Below are positions 41,591 through 51,618 of a stretch of 64,000 bases of DNA, in pieces (the first letter of the stretch is position 1; each line of letters opens with the position of its first letter). Origin of the DNA: Ewingella sp963519305 (lineage in GTDB: Bacteria > Pseudomonadota > Gammaproteobacteria > Enterobacterales > Enterobacteriaceae); contig CAUQMS010000021.1 of NCBI GenBank assembly GCA_963519305.1, positions 1 through 64,000 of the forward strand, read 5' to 3'. The notes below the pieces were generated by a model, which made no database searches, was not told where the DNA came from, and saw only the letters and a list, made by a program, of their open reading frames with translations. A program made the translations under genes and the position numbers.

Positions 41591-42601
41591 ATGTTTTATC
41601 CTCTTGTCAGGAAAGCACTGTTTCAGCTCGACCCTGAGCGCGCGCACGAACTTACTTTCCGTCAGCTGAGCCGTATTTCTGGTTCACCCTTTGAATTTCT
41701 TATCCGTCAGTCCGTGCCGAACAAACCGGTCAGCTGCATGGGGCTTTCATTTAAAAACCCGTTAGGCCTTGCTGCCGGTCTGGATAAAGACGGCGACTGT
41801 ATCGATGCATTCGGTGCGATGGGCTTTGGTTTTGTCGAAGTGGGTACCGTCACGCCGCGTGCTCAGGACGGTAATGATAAGCCGCGTCTGTTTCGTATCG
41901 TTGAGGCAGAAGGCCTGATTAACCGCATGGGTTTTAATAACCACGGTGTGGATAACCTGGTCAATAATGTTAAAAAATCCCACTTTGGTGGAATTCTCGG
42001 CATTAATATCGGCAAGAATAAAGACACGCCAGTCGAGAACGGTAAAGACGATTATCTGACCTGCATGGAGAAAGTTTATCCCTATGCCGGTTATATTGCC
42101 GTGAATATCTCCTCGCCTAATACCCCGGGACTGCGTTCATTGCAGTACGGTGAGGCGCTGGATGATCTGCTGGCAGCGATTAAGAATAAGCAGCTCGAAT
42201 TACAGCAACGGCATCAGAAATATGTCCCTGTTGCGGTGAAGATCGCGCCGGATCTTTCTCATGAAGAGTTGATCCAAATAGCCGACAGTTTAGTTCGCCA
42301 TAATATGGATGGCGTGATCGCCACCAATACCACGTTGGATCGTAAACTGATCCAGGGGCTTAATTATTGCGAACAAACCGGTGGATTAAGTGGCCGTCCT
42401 GTCCAGCTTCGCAGCACGGAAATTATCCGTATGCTCTGCGCTGAACTAAAAGGTCAACTGCCTATTATTGGTGTTGGCGGGATAGATTCATTAACGGCGG
42501 CGCGGGAAAAAATGGCGGCGGGGGCTTCTTTAATTCAAATCTATTCCGGATTTATCTATCACGGGCCACGTTTGATTAAGGATATTGTCACCCATATCTA
42601 A
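41591..42601 (+). CDS. pyrD: Dihydroorotate dehydrogenase (quinone), class 2
   Basis: The start at 41591 (MFYPLVRKALFQLDPERAHE) follows AGGAG and gives 336 residues, the E. coli length; a longer frame to 41552 is unsupported. The N-terminal helical pair docks at the membrane to reach quinone. FMN and substrate motifs include GLAAGLDKDG, NRMGFNNHG, NISSPNTPGLR with the catalytic Ser, and GVGGIDS. It carries out the fourth step of UMP synthesis. C-rich DNA at the likely start (TCGCCCCG, 41555-41562) and a CCCG...CGGG stem before the ribosome site resemble the E. coli pyrD start-site switching control; this part is inference. Confidence 0.97.
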   Translation: MFYPLVRKALFQLDPERAHELTFRQLSRISGSPFEFLIRQSVPNKPVSCMGLSFKNPLGLAAGLDKDGDCIDAFGAMGFGFVEVGTVTPRAQDGNDKPRLFRIVEAEGLINRMGFNNHGVDNLVNNVKKSHFGGILGINIGKNKDTPVENGKDDYLTCMEKVYPYAGYIAVNISSPNTPGLRSLQYGEALDDLLAAIKNKQLELQQRHQKYVPVAVKIAPDLSHEELIQIADSLVRHNMDGVIATNTTLDRKLIQGLNYCEQTGGLSGRPVQLRSTEIIRMLCAELKGQLPIIGVGGIDSLTAAREKMAAGASLIQIYSGFIYHGPRLIKDIVTHI

Positions 42602-42621
42602 TAATTTTTGCATCTAATAGC

Positions 42622-42649
42622 AGCCGGGGGTTTATTTCTTAACCCGGCT
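42622..42649 (+). terminator. Hairpin after pyrD, probable terminator
   Basis: AGCCGGG / CCCGGCT with a GGTT/AA extension forms a good stem. The following TCGTCTATATTTT is only partly T-rich. Confidence 0.5.
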
Positions 42650-42799
42650 CGTCTATATTTTGTCCACTGCCCTAATATATCAACAATGTCAGGTCAAGAT
42701 TTGTCTGATATCAGTTAACGGGTAAAAAGCTTAATCTATGCTCGCTGCTTTTAATAGTTGGTCATCGGATTGTGGGTTCGGGGCAAACGGGATAAGAAA

Positions 42800-43348
42800 A
42801 TGAAAATCAAACCAGATGATAATTGGCGTTGGTATTTTGATACTGAACATGACCGGCTGATGCTGGATTTAGCCAATGGAATGATTTTCCGTTCACGTTT
42901 TCCCGCTAAAATGCTGACCCCGGATGCGTTCGGTGCTGCTTCATTTTGTGTCGATGATGCCGCTCTCTATTTTGACTATGAAGAGCAGTGTAAGAACGTC
43001 AAACTAGGAAATGAACAACGGGCTGAATTAGTGCTCAATGCGCTGGTGGCTTTCCGTTTCCTCAAACCGCTGATGCCAAAAAGCTGGCACTTTACACAAC
43101 AGCATCGTCCATTCCAACCTGATAACGGGCAGATTGCGCAGGTTCAGGTTATGGACAGCGGTGAGCAGGCGACGCTGCTGGTCGTAGAGTCAGGTGATAA
43201 CGCCAGCCTTTGTCTGCTGGCACAAGACCGGTTAACGCTGGCAGGACGCGCCATGGTGCTGGGGGATGCGATTAAAATTATGCATGACCGCCTGATGCCT
43301 GCGCCGGTTCGCGCGGATAAAACACATTTCTACGATCAGGCGGTTTGA
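42800..43348 (+). CDS. zapC: Cell division protein ZapC
   Basis: The start at 42800 (MKIKPDDNWRWYFDTEHDRL) aligns with E. coli ZapC and gives 182 residues; a longer frame from 42758 has no support. ZapC binds FtsZ polymers and stabilises the Z ring. Conserved blocks LDLANGMIFRSRF, PDAFGAASFCVDDAALYF and LGDAIKIMHDRL are present. It sits between pyrD and ycbX, as in E. coli. Intact. Confidence 0.95.
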   Translation: MKIKPDDNWRWYFDTEHDRLMLDLANGMIFRSRFPAKMLTPDAFGAASFCVDDAALYFDYEEQCKNVKLGNEQRAELVLNALVAFRFLKPLMPKSWHFTQQHRPFQPDNGQIAQVQVMDSGEQATLLVVESGDNASLCLLAQDRLTLAGRAMVLGDAIKIMHDRLMPAPVRADKTHFYDQAV

Positions 43349-43384
43349 TTTTCCGCCTGACCTGACTTCTTCTATACCGCTTTC

Positions 43385-44494
43385 TTAGCTCAATACGATA
43401 TCCGTTCCCGGAATACAACTGCACGATAAGATCGTCCCGTCTTTGCCAATCGCACTGACTTTCAGTGGCGACACTGTACCCGCTTCCAGCGTCAGCTTAC
43501 AGGCTCCGCAAATGCCTGCACGGCAAGAGTAGGGGATGCGTAACCCCTGCATTTCAAGCTGTTCGAGTAAAATCTGCTGATTATTCCCGGTAAACTCCGT
43601 GCCCTGATAGTTAATGCTGACATTTTTAACGTCGTTCTTCGGCGCTGCCACATTTTCTACCACCACACCGGCAGAATAAGGCCGTGGCGGTTTCGTGGCC
43701 AGTACCTGAATACTGTCACCGGCGCGGATCATACCGGTGTTACGTGCAATCATATTTTGGCCGAAATCGACATCGCCGTTGTCGGCCGTACGGTAACTTT
43801 GCAGGGTTTTCAGTGGTTCGCCGCGCGGATGTTTACGGCCGCGTTCGGTGCTCACTGTGGTCAATACGCAGCGGCTGCAGGGTTTCACTAGATCAAATAT
43901 GACCTCGCCAATGCGAATCGTCTGCCAGCTATCTTCGGCATACGCCTCCACGCCAGTGACCACCAGATTTGGCCGGAACTGTTCGAGTTTTACGCTGCTG
44001 GGGCAACGGTTTTGCAAATCGCGCATCGAGGCTTCATTCATTAACAGATAAGGGAAGCCGTCAGCGAAGGAGAGCGGGACGTCAGCGTGTTTTTTCACAC
44101 GGCGCGTCAGTTCCTCACCCACCCAGCGTAGCTGTACGTCGCGGTTTAAATAGCGACTCAGCCACTGATTTACCGCATCTGGCGCGATGAGTGAGGTAAA
44201 CTGATTGCCCCAAACTTCTGTGGGTTCTGCCTGTGGGTTGAAATCCCGAAAACGTACGCTGATGGTATCGCCATCAGGGCTGGTAATTAAGAGGCCATCG
44301 GGAAGTAAAGCAGGCGTAAACTGAACCAGCTGCGGGTACTGGCGGGCGGTAATAAACATGCCCTGTGGGTCAGTCAGCATAAAGAGGCGGTCAAATGCCA
44401 GACCGCTGGCTGTCACCTGTGCGTGAGACAATTGCAACCCACGCATCGACTTTACAGGGTGAACGAATAAACGTGAAAGAGTGGTCACGGACAA
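43385..44494 (-). CDS. ycbX: YcbX, MOSC-domain molybdoenzyme with 2Fe-2S domain
   Basis: The 369-residue protein has an N-terminal MOSC barrel domain (LSRLFVHPVKSMRGLQ), a MOSC domain with KPCSRCVLTTV (the likely molybdenum-ligand Cys), and a C-terminal plant-type ferredoxin domain with CRAGICGACKLTLEAG and a final Cys pair. In E. coli it detoxifies N-hydroxylated base analogues together with CysJ. It is divergent from rlmL with about 100 bp between. Intact. Confidence 0.95.
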   Translation of the reverse strand: MSVTTLSRLFVHPVKSMRGLQLSHAQVTASGLAFDRLFMLTDPQGMFITARQYPQLVQFTPALLPDGLLITSPDGDTISVRFRDFNPQAEPTEVWGNQFTSLIAPDAVNQWLSRYLNRDVQLRWVGEELTRRVKKHADVPLSFADGFPYLLMNEASMRDLQNRCPSSVKLEQFRPNLVVTGVEAYAEDSWQTIRIGEVIFDLVKPCSRCVLTTVSTERGRKHPRGEPLKTLQSYRTADNGDVDFGQNMIARNTGMIRAGDSIQVLATKPPRPYSAGVVVENVAAPKNDVKNVSINYQGTEFTGNNQQILLEQLEMQGLRIPYSCRAGICGACKLTLEAGTVSPLKVSAIGKDGTILSCSCIPGTDIVLS

Positions 44495-44597
44495 AGTGCC
44501 TCCTTGCTCTATTTTTTTCTGATGACCAGAGACTTTATGACAAGCGGGCCGGATTAGCTATAATGCGCAACTATTTTCTTTTTGGTGATATGTCGAT

Positions 44598-46718
44598 ATG
44601 AACTCTTTGTTTGCCAGCACGGCGCGTGGACTGGAAGAACTTTTAAAAAGCGAACTGGAAACGCTGGGTGCGCAAGCCTGCAAAGTTGTGCAGGGAGGGG
44701 TGCATTTTGAAGGTGACGATCGCCTGATGTATCAAAGTTTGCTGTGGAGCCGTCTGGCTTCACGCATTCTGCTGCCTCTGAATGAATTTAAAGTCCACAG
44801 TGACTTAGACCTTTATATGGGTGTGATGGCTATCGACTGGCCGGAAATTTTCGGCGTCGATAAAACCTTCGCGGTCCATTTCAGCGGCCTGAACGACGAG
44901 ATCCGCAACAGTCAGTACGGTGCATTGAAAGTCAAAGATGCCATCGTTGACAGCTTTACTCGTAAAATGGATGAACGTCCTAACGTCGCGAAACAGCTGC
45001 CGGACATCCGCGTTAACGTTTTCCTGCAACGTGATACTGCCAGCGTGGCGCTGGACTTAAGCGGCGAAGGCCTGCATCAGCGTGGCTATCGCGACCTTGC
45101 TGGTCAGGCACCGTTGAAAGAGAGTCTGGCTGCCGCCATTGTGATGCGTTCTGGCTGGAAAGCGGGCACGCCAATGGTCGATCCCATGTGTGGTTCTGGT
45201 ACCCTGCTGATTGAAGCGGCGATGATCGCCGCCGATCGCGCTCCGGGTCTGCATCGTGCGCACTGGGGCTTTACCGGCTGGAACAAATTTGACGCTGAGT
45301 TATGGCGTGAGCTGACAACGGAAGCGCAGGTGCGTACCCGCCGTGCGCTGCAGGAAACCACCTCGCGCTTCTTCGGCTCTGACATTGACCGCCGCGTCAT
45401 TGAGATGGCGCGTGCTAACGCCCGTCGCGCCGGTGTGGCCGAACTTATCACCCTTGAACCGGGGGAAGTGGGTAAACTGGTCAATCCGCTGCCGGAAGGC
45501 CCGACAGGTACTGTGATCAGTAACCCGCCGTACGGCGAGCGTCTGGAAAGCGAACCGGCGCTGATTGCCCTGCATAACCAGCTGGGCCGTATCATGAAAA
45601 CCCAGTTTGGTGGCTGGCAGCTCTCTCTGTTCAGTGCCTCGCCTGAACTGTTGAGCTGCGTGCAGCTGCGTGCTGATCGTCAATTCAAAGCGAAAAACGG
45701 CCCGCTGGAATGCGTGCAGAAAAACTATCAGCTGGCCGAAAACCCGACGGGTGCGGCAGGTACGCAAATGGCGGAAGATTACGCCAACCGCTTGCGTAAA
45801 AACGTTAAAAAACTGGAGAAATGGGCCAAGCAGCAGGGGATTGAATGTTATCGCCTGTATGACGCCGATTTGCCAGATTACAACGTCGCCGTTGACCGCT
45901 ACGGCAGCAAAGTTGTCGTTCAGGAATATGCGCCGCCAAAAACGGTAGATGCGCAGAAAGCCCGTCAGCGTCTGTTCGACGTGATCAACGCTACGCTCTC
46001 CGTGTTGGATATCTCCTCAAGCCAGCTGGTGTTGAAAACCCGTGAACGCCAGAAAGGCACGAATCAGTACGAAAAACTGGCGCAAAAAGGTGAGTTCCAG
46101 CTGATTCAGGAATTCGACGCCAAATTGTGGGTTAACCTGACCGACTATCTCGATACCGGCCTGTTCCTCGATCACCGCATTGCTCGCCAGATGCTTGGGG
46201 AAATGAGCAAAGGTAAAGACTTCCTCAACCTGTTTGCCTATACCGGTACCGCCAGTGTTCACGCAGGATTGGGTGGCGCACGCAGTACTACCACCGTCGA
46301 TATGTCCCGTACTTATCTCGAGTGGGCTGAGAAAAACCTGCGGGTTAACGATTTGACAGGGCGTCAGCATCGCCTGATACAGGCCGACTGCCTCTCTTAT
46401 CTTGGCATGTGCGATGAGCAATTTGATGTGATCTTCATCGATCCGCCAACCTTCTCCAACTCTAAACGCATGGCCGAAAGTTTCGACGTTCAGCGCGATC
46501 ATCTTTCATTAATGAAAGATCTGAAGCGTATCTTACGTCGTAACGGTACCATCATGTTCTCCAACAACAAGCGCGGTTTCCAGATGGATCTCGAGGGACT
46601 GAGCCAGCTCGGTCTGAGCGCAAAAGAGATCACCAGCCAAACCCTGTCACAGGATTTCGCCCGTAATCGTCAAATTCATAACTGCTGGCTGCTGTCTCAC
46701 GCCGGCGAGGAAAAATAA
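44598..46718 (+). CDS. rlmL: 23S rRNA bifunctional methyltransferase RlmL (RlmK/L)
   Basis: The 706-residue protein (E. coli 702) contains an N-terminal ferredoxin-like and THUMP region. The m2G2445 methyltransferase domain follows, with VDPMCGSGTLLIEAAMIAAD and NPPYGERL. The C-terminal m7G2069 methyltransferase domain has LNLFAYTGTASVHAGLGGA and DPPTFSNSKRM. The fusion of two rRNA methylases is typical of Gammaproteobacteria. uup begins 5 bp later and is probably co-transcribed. Intact. Confidence 0.97.
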   Translation: MNSLFASTARGLEELLKSELETLGAQACKVVQGGVHFEGDDRLMYQSLLWSRLASRILLPLNEFKVHSDLDLYMGVMAIDWPEIFGVDKTFAVHFSGLNDEIRNSQYGALKVKDAIVDSFTRKMDERPNVAKQLPDIRVNVFLQRDTASVALDLSGEGLHQRGYRDLAGQAPLKESLAAAIVMRSGWKAGTPMVDPMCGSGTLLIEAAMIAADRAPGLHRAHWGFTGWNKFDAELWRELTTEAQVRTRRALQETTSRFFGSDIDRRVIEMARANARRAGVAELITLEPGEVGKLVNPLPEGPTGTVISNPPYGERLESEPALIALHNQLGRIMKTQFGGWQLSLFSASPELLSCVQLRADRQFKAKNGPLECVQKNYQLAENPTGAAGTQMAEDYANRLRKNVKKLEKWAKQQGIECYRLYDADLPDYNVAVDRYGSKVVVQEYAPPKTVDAQKARQRLFDVINATLSVLDISSSQLVLKTRERQKGTNQYEKLAQKGEFQLIQEFDAKLWVNLTDYLDTGLFLDHRIARQMLGEMSKGKDFLNLFAYTGTASVHAGLGGARSTTTVDMSRTYLEWAEKNLRVNDLTGRQHRLIQADCLSYLGMCDEQFDVIFIDPPTFSNSKRMAESFDVQRDHLSLMKDLKRILRRNGTIMFSNNKRGFQMDLEGLSQLGLSAKEITSQTLSQDFARNRQIHNCWLLSHAGEEK

Positions 46719-46723
46719 AGTTT

Positions 46724-48628
46724 ATGTCGTTAATCAGTATGTCAGGTGCCTGGCTGTCATTCAGTGACTCGCCTTTGTTGGATAACACCGAATTACACAT
46801 CGAACCAAACGAACGCGTTTGTCTGGTAGGCCGTAACGGCGCCGGTAAATCAACGTTGATGAAAATCATCAACCGCGAAGTGCCGCTTGATGATGGCCGT
46901 ATCGTTTACGAGCAGGATTTGATTGTCGCACGTCTGCAACAAGATCCGCCGCGCAACGTCACCGGTACCGTCTTCGACTTCGTGTCTGAAGGGGTTTCCG
47001 AGCAGGCTGAACACCTGAAAGCGTATCACGCGATTTCGCATCTGGTCGAAACCGATCCGAGCGAGAAAAATCTCAACAAACTCTCTCAGGTGATGGAAGT
47101 TCTTGATCATCAGGGTTTGTGGCAGCTCGACAGCCGCATCAATGAAGTGCTGTTGCAACTGGGTCTGGATGCCGACGCCGAACTGACGTCGCTCTCCGGT
47201 GGCTGGTTGCGTAAAGCGGCGCTGGGTCGCGCGCTGGTCAGCTCTCCTAAAGTTCTGTTGCTCGATGAACCAACCAACCACCTGGATATCGAAAGTATCA
47301 GCTGGCTGGAAGAGTTCCTTAAAGAGTTTCAGGGAAGCATCATCTTTATCTCCCATGACCGTTCGTTTATCCGCAATATGGCAACCCGCATTGTCGATCT
47401 CGACCGCGGCAAACTGGTTTCCTATCCGGGTAACTACGAAGCCTATCTGCTGGCGAAAGAAGAGGCTCTGCGTGTTGAAGAGCTGCAAAACGCTGAGTTT
47501 GATAAAAAACTGGCGCAGGAAGAAGTGTGGATCCGTCAGGGTATCAAAGCCCGTCGTACCCGTAACGAAGGCCGCGTACGCGCCCTGAAAGCCCTGCGTA
47601 AAGAGCGTTCTGACCGCCGTGAAGTGATGGGCACCGCCAAGATGCAGGTTGTTGAAGCCTCAAGCTCCGGCAAGATCGTCTTCGAAATGGAAGATGTCAG
47701 CTATGCGATTGCCGGTAAACAGCTGGTGAGTCACTTCTCTGCTCAGGTGATGCGCGGTGATAAAATTGCGCTGGTTGGCCCGAACGGTTGTGGTAAAACG
47801 ACGCTGCTTAAACTGATGTTAAGTCAGATTCAGGCAGATAGCGGCCGCGTTCACTGCGGTACTAAGCTGGAAGTGGCTTACTTCGACCAGCACCGCGCTG
47901 AGCTTGACCCGGAACGTACCGTGATGGACAACCTGGCAGAAGGTAAACAGGAAGTGATGGTTAACGGTCGCTCGCGCCACGTGCTGGGTTACCTGCAGGA
48001 CTTCCTGTTCCACCCTAAACGTGCGATGACGCCGGTGAAAGCGCTGTCAGGCGGTGAACGTAACCGTCTGCTGCTGGCAAAACTGTTCCTGCGCCCAAGC
48101 AACCTGTTGATTCTCGATGAACCAACCAATGACCTGGATGTAGAAACTCTGGAGCTGCTGGAAGAGATGATCGACAGCTACCAGGGCACCGTAATGCTGG
48201 TGAGCCATGACCGTGAATTTGTTGATAACTCGGCCACCGAATGCTGGATTTATGAAGGCAATGGTGTGATCAGCAGCTATGTTGGCGGTTACCATGATGC
48301 GCAGCATCAGCGCCGTAACCAGAAGCCGATCCGTCAGGTTGCAGCGACTGAAAACAAAGCCTCAACGCAACAGAAAGCAGAACCTGCCAAACGCACAGCC
48401 AATAAGCTCAGCTATAATCAGCAACGCGAGCTAGAGCTCTTGCCTGCGCAAATCAGCGAGCTGGAAGGGCGTATCGCCGCATTACAGCAACAAATGAGTG
48501 ATGCTGATTTCTTCACCCGTCCACATGACGAAACCCAGCAGGTGTTAAATTCGCTGGCTGCCGTCGAACAAGAGTTAGAGCAGGCCTTTGAACGTTGGGA
48601 AGCGCTGGAAGCGCAGAAAAACGGCTAA
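46724..48628 (+). CDS. uup: ABC-F ATPase Uup
   Basis: The 634-residue soluble protein has two ABC domains: Walker A GRNGAGKST (36-44) with LSGGWLRKAALGRAL and LLLDEPTNHLD, then GPNGCGKTT with LSGGERNRLLLAKL and ILDEPTNDLD. A basic linker rich in Arg (GIKARRTRNEGRVRALK) and a C-terminal coiled coil that binds DNA in E. coli are present. Uup limits precise excision of transposons and acts with ribosome assembly or rescue. It lies directly behind rlmL and 82 bp before pqiA. Intact. Confidence 0.97.
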   Translation: MSLISMSGAWLSFSDSPLLDNTELHIEPNERVCLVGRNGAGKSTLMKIINREVPLDDGRIVYEQDLIVARLQQDPPRNVTGTVFDFVSEGVSEQAEHLKAYHAISHLVETDPSEKNLNKLSQVMEVLDHQGLWQLDSRINEVLLQLGLDADAELTSLSGGWLRKAALGRALVSSPKVLLLDEPTNHLDIESISWLEEFLKEFQGSIIFISHDRSFIRNMATRIVDLDRGKLVSYPGNYEAYLLAKEEALRVEELQNAEFDKKLAQEEVWIRQGIKARRTRNEGRVRALKALRKERSDRREVMGTAKMQVVEASSSGKIVFEMEDVSYAIAGKQLVSHFSAQVMRGDKIALVGPNGCGKTTLLKLMLSQIQADSGRVHCGTKLEVAYFDQHRAELDPERTVMDNLAEGKQEVMVNGRSRHVLGYLQDFLFHPKRAMTPVKALSGGERNRLLLAKLFLRPSNLLILDEPTNDLDVETLELLEEMIDSYQGTVMLVSHDREFVDNSATECWIYEGNGVISSYVGGYHDAQHQRRNQKPIRQVAATENKASTQQKAEPAKRTANKLSYNQQRELELLPAQISELEGRIAALQQQMSDADFFTRPHDETQQVLNSLAAVEQELEQAFERWEALEAQKNG

Positions 48629-48710
48629 ACCTGTCCTTTCCTGTGCAGGCGGATAACGGATTATTCCGCCTGCACAGGTCTCAGTATCTTCCGCCGTTGA
48701 GGAGTTGACT

Positions 48711-49976
48711 GTGTGTTCTCATATTCATGACCCGCACATTTTGTGTCCCCAATGCGACTTATTGGTGGAGATCCCCGTTATTGCCATCGGGCAAAAAGCG
48801 AAATGCCCCCGTTGTCACACGACGCTGACATCACGCTGGAAAGAACCTCGCAGACGTCCAATAGGTTATGCAGCAAGTGCACTATTTATGCTGCTGCTCG
48901 CCAATCTTTTTCCCTTCGTAAACATGAAAGTAGCGGGTCTTGGCAGCGAAGTCACACTGATCCAAATTCCGCAGGTGCTGGTATCTGAGAACTACGCCAG
49001 CATGGCCTCCCTGTTTATGATAGTGGTGCAGTTACTCCCCGCGATCTGCATGCTTTCCATCATCGTTTTGTGCATGAACACCCGGCTTTCAGCCCACTGG
49101 AAAGTGAGCATTGCGCGAACACTGTTCCGTTTAAGAGCCTGGTGCATGGTAGAAATTTTCCTCGCCGGCGTGCTGGTCAGTTTCGTAAAACTGATGGCTT
49201 ATGGCGATGTCGGCGTCGGTACCAGCTTCCTTCCTTACGTGCTGTTCTGCCTGCTACAACTTCGCGCATTCCAATGCACTGACCGTTACTGGTTGTGGCA
49301 GCAGGTTGAACCCGCGCCACGGCTGACGCAGCCTTTGCGGGTCGGTCAAAGCGGGATGAGTCAGGGGCTTCGCTCCTGCCATTGCTGTATGGCGATTTTG
49401 CCGGTGGATCAACTCGTCTGCTCCCGTTGTGAAACAAAGGGATATGCACGACGAAAAAACAGCGTGCAATGGACCATGGCACTGCTGGTAACGTCGATAC
49501 TGCTTTATATCCCTGCTAATTTATTACCTATTATGATCACACAGGTGTTGGGAACGCCGATGCCGTCGACGATTATGGCAGGTGTTGTTCTGCTGTGGAG
49601 CGAAGGGTCATATCCTGTTGCCATGGTAATTTTAATCGCCAGTATTTTGGTGCCGACATTAAAAATGATTGCCATCGGCTGGTTGTGTTGGGATGCCAAC
49701 AGCAACAAACTCATCGACCGGGAGAGATTGCATGTCATTTATGAAGTCGTCGAATTTGTCGGGCGCTGGTCGATGATCGACGTGTTCGTTATCGCGGTGC
49801 TTTCGGCACTGGTCAGAATGGGGCAGCTAATGAGTATTTATCCGGACATCGGCGCACTGCTTTTTGCAGGCGTCGTTATTCTTACTATGTTCGCCGCAAT
49901 GATTTTCGATCCAAGGCTGATTTGGGATCGGGCCGTGGTACAGCCTATGAAGGAGCAACATGATGGCGGAAAATAA
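48711..49976 (+). CDS. pqiA: Intermembrane transport protein PqiA
   Basis: GTG at 48711 is chosen: GAGGAG ends six bases before it, and MCSHIH aligns with E. coli MCEHHH. A TTG at 48705 would overlap the ribosome site. The protein has 421 residues. Two zinc-ribbon motifs, CPQC...CPRC near the start and CHCC...CSRC after about residue 220, each precede four membrane helices. It is the inner-membrane partner of PqiB and PqiC in lipid transport and envelope stress defence. The stop overlaps pqiB. Confidence 0.95.
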   Translation: MCSHIHDPHILCPQCDLLVEIPVIAIGQKAKCPRCHTTLTSRWKEPRRRPIGYAASALFMLLLANLFPFVNMKVAGLGSEVTLIQIPQVLVSENYASMASLFMIVVQLLPAICMLSIIVLCMNTRLSAHWKVSIARTLFRLRAWCMVEIFLAGVLVSFVKLMAYGDVGVGTSFLPYVLFCLLQLRAFQCTDRYWLWQQVEPAPRLTQPLRVGQSGMSQGLRSCHCCMAILPVDQLVCSRCETKGYARRKNSVQWTMALLVTSILLYIPANLLPIMITQVLGTPMPSTIMAGVVLLWSEGSYPVAMVILIASILVPTLKMIAIGWLCWDANSNKLIDRERLHVIYEVVEFVGRWSMIDVFVIAVLSALVRMGQLMSIYPDIGALLFAGVVILTMFAAMIFDPRLIWDRAVVQPMKEQHDGGK

Positions 49977-51618
49977 TATGCCCCACAGTAACGGTGGCAC
50001 CGCAAAGATCGAAAAAATTAAACGCTGGTCGCCTGTCTGGATCATCCCGATTGTGACGGCACTTATTGGGGCGTGGATCTTGTTCTATCACTACAGCCAC
50101 CAGGGGCCGGAAGTCACATTAATTACCACGACTGCCGAAGGTATTGAAGGTGGGAAAACCACCATCAAAAGCCGTAATGTCGACGTCGGTAAGGTGGAAA
50201 GCGTGACTCTGAGTGATAATTTACAACAAGTTATCATCAAAGCGCGTCTGAACACCGGCATGGAAAAAATGCTGCGTGAAGATTCGGTTTTCTGGGTAGT
50301 GAAACCGCAAATCGGACGCGAAGGGGTGTCGGGTTTAGGCACGCTGCTGTCCGGTGCATACATCCAGTTGCAGCCGGGTAATAAAGGCAGCGAAAAAGCA
50401 GAATACAAACTTGATGACTCCCCGCCGCTGGCATCACCTGATGCCAAAGGTATACGCGTGGTGCTCGAGAGTGAACGCTCCGGACAGCTCAGCCCGGGCG
50501 ACCCGGTGTTGTTCCGTGGCTTCCAGGTCGGCAGCGTTGAAACCAGTCATTTTGATCCGAAGGCCCGTAACATCAAATACCAGCTGTTTATTCGTGCGCC
50601 TTACGACACGCTGGTCACAGACAACGTGCGCTTCTGGAAAGACAGTGGCGTGAACTTTGATATGTCTGCTGCCGGTATGCGTGTCGAAATGGGTTCCCTG
50701 ACGACGCTCTTTAGCGGTGGTGTCAGTTTTGATATTCCTAACGGCTGGCTGCAGGGCGAAGAAGCTAAAAACGGCGATAATTATCAGCTGTTTGACGACC
50801 AGAAGAGTATTCAGGAGTCTCTGTATACCCGTCACATGGATTACGTGATGTTCTTCTCTGACTCAGTACGGGGCCTGCAACCAGGCGCGCCGGTGGAGTT
50901 CCGTGGCATTCGCCTTGGTACCGTTGCTGATGTGCCTTACGCTATGCTGGGGCTGAAACAGCAAATTGAAAGCGATTACCGAATTCCTGTGTTGATCCGC
51001 ATTGAGCCGGATCGCTTCGAGAAATTGTTGGGTAACAATTTCGATATAACGGAGCACGTTAAAGTCGGCATTGCGAATGGTTTGCGTGCATCGATGAAGT
51101 CTGCCAATTTGCTGACCGGCTCCATGTTCGTAGACCTTGATTTCTATCCGAATGAGAAGCCATGGAAAGGCCCGTCCGAAGTGGGCGGTATAAAATTGCT
51201 GCCAACAGTGAGCGGTGGTTTTGCGCAGATCCAGCAGAAACTGATGACGACTCTGGATAAGATTAACAATCTGCCAATCGAACCAATGATACGTGAAGCG
51301 ACCAGCACGCTGGCTGAAAGTCAGAAAACCATGAAGGCGACGCAGAGAACTATTGATTCCCTTAATGCCATCGTAGGCAGTAAAGAGATGAAAACGCTGC
51401 CGCAGGATATGCAGCAAACGCTTATCCAACTGAACCGTAGTCTGAAAGGCTTCCAGCCTGGTTCTCCGGCTTATAGCAATCTGGTGGGTGATATGCAAAG
51501 CCTGGATAAAACTTTGCGCGAGCTGCAACCGGTACTCAAAACTCTGAATCAGAAAAGCAACGCACTGATTTTCTCAGCCCCTGGGCAAGATGATCCTCAG
51601 CCGAAGAAGGCCAAATAA
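49960..51618 (+). CDS. pqiB: MCE-family intermembrane transport protein PqiB
   Basis: The 552-residue protein has one N-terminal membrane helix (WIIPIVTALIGAWILFYHY) and three MCE domains, the first with GIEGGKTTIKSRNVDVGKVE. A long C-terminal coiled coil follows. MCE repeats stack into a tube reaching toward the outer membrane. AAGGAG lies 4 bp before ATG 49960 and 7 bp before ATG 49963; either could start. It overlaps pqiA by 17 bp and shares TAATG with pqiC. Intact. Confidence 0.96.
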   Translation: MMAENNMPHSNGGTAKIEKIKRWSPVWIIPIVTALIGAWILFYHYSHQGPEVTLITTTAEGIEGGKTTIKSRNVDVGKVESVTLSDNLQQVIIKARLNTGMEKMLREDSVFWVVKPQIGREGVSGLGTLLSGAYIQLQPGNKGSEKAEYKLDDSPPLASPDAKGIRVVLESERSGQLSPGDPVLFRGFQVGSVETSHFDPKARNIKYQLFIRAPYDTLVTDNVRFWKDSGVNFDMSAAGMRVEMGSLTTLFSGGVSFDIPNGWLQGEEAKNGDNYQLFDDQKSIQESLYTRHMDYVMFFSDSVRGLQPGAPVEFRGIRLGTVADVPYAMLGLKQQIESDYRIPVLIRIEPDRFEKLLGNNFDITEHVKVGIANGLRASMKSANLLTGSMFVDLDFYPNEKPWKGPSEVGGIKLLPTVSGGFAQIQQKLMTTLDKINNLPIEPMIREATSTLAESQKTMKATQRTIDSLNAIVGSKEMKTLPQDMQQTLIQLNRSLKGFQPGSPAYSNLVGDMQSLDKTLRELQPVLKTLNQKSNALIFSAPGQDDPQPKKAK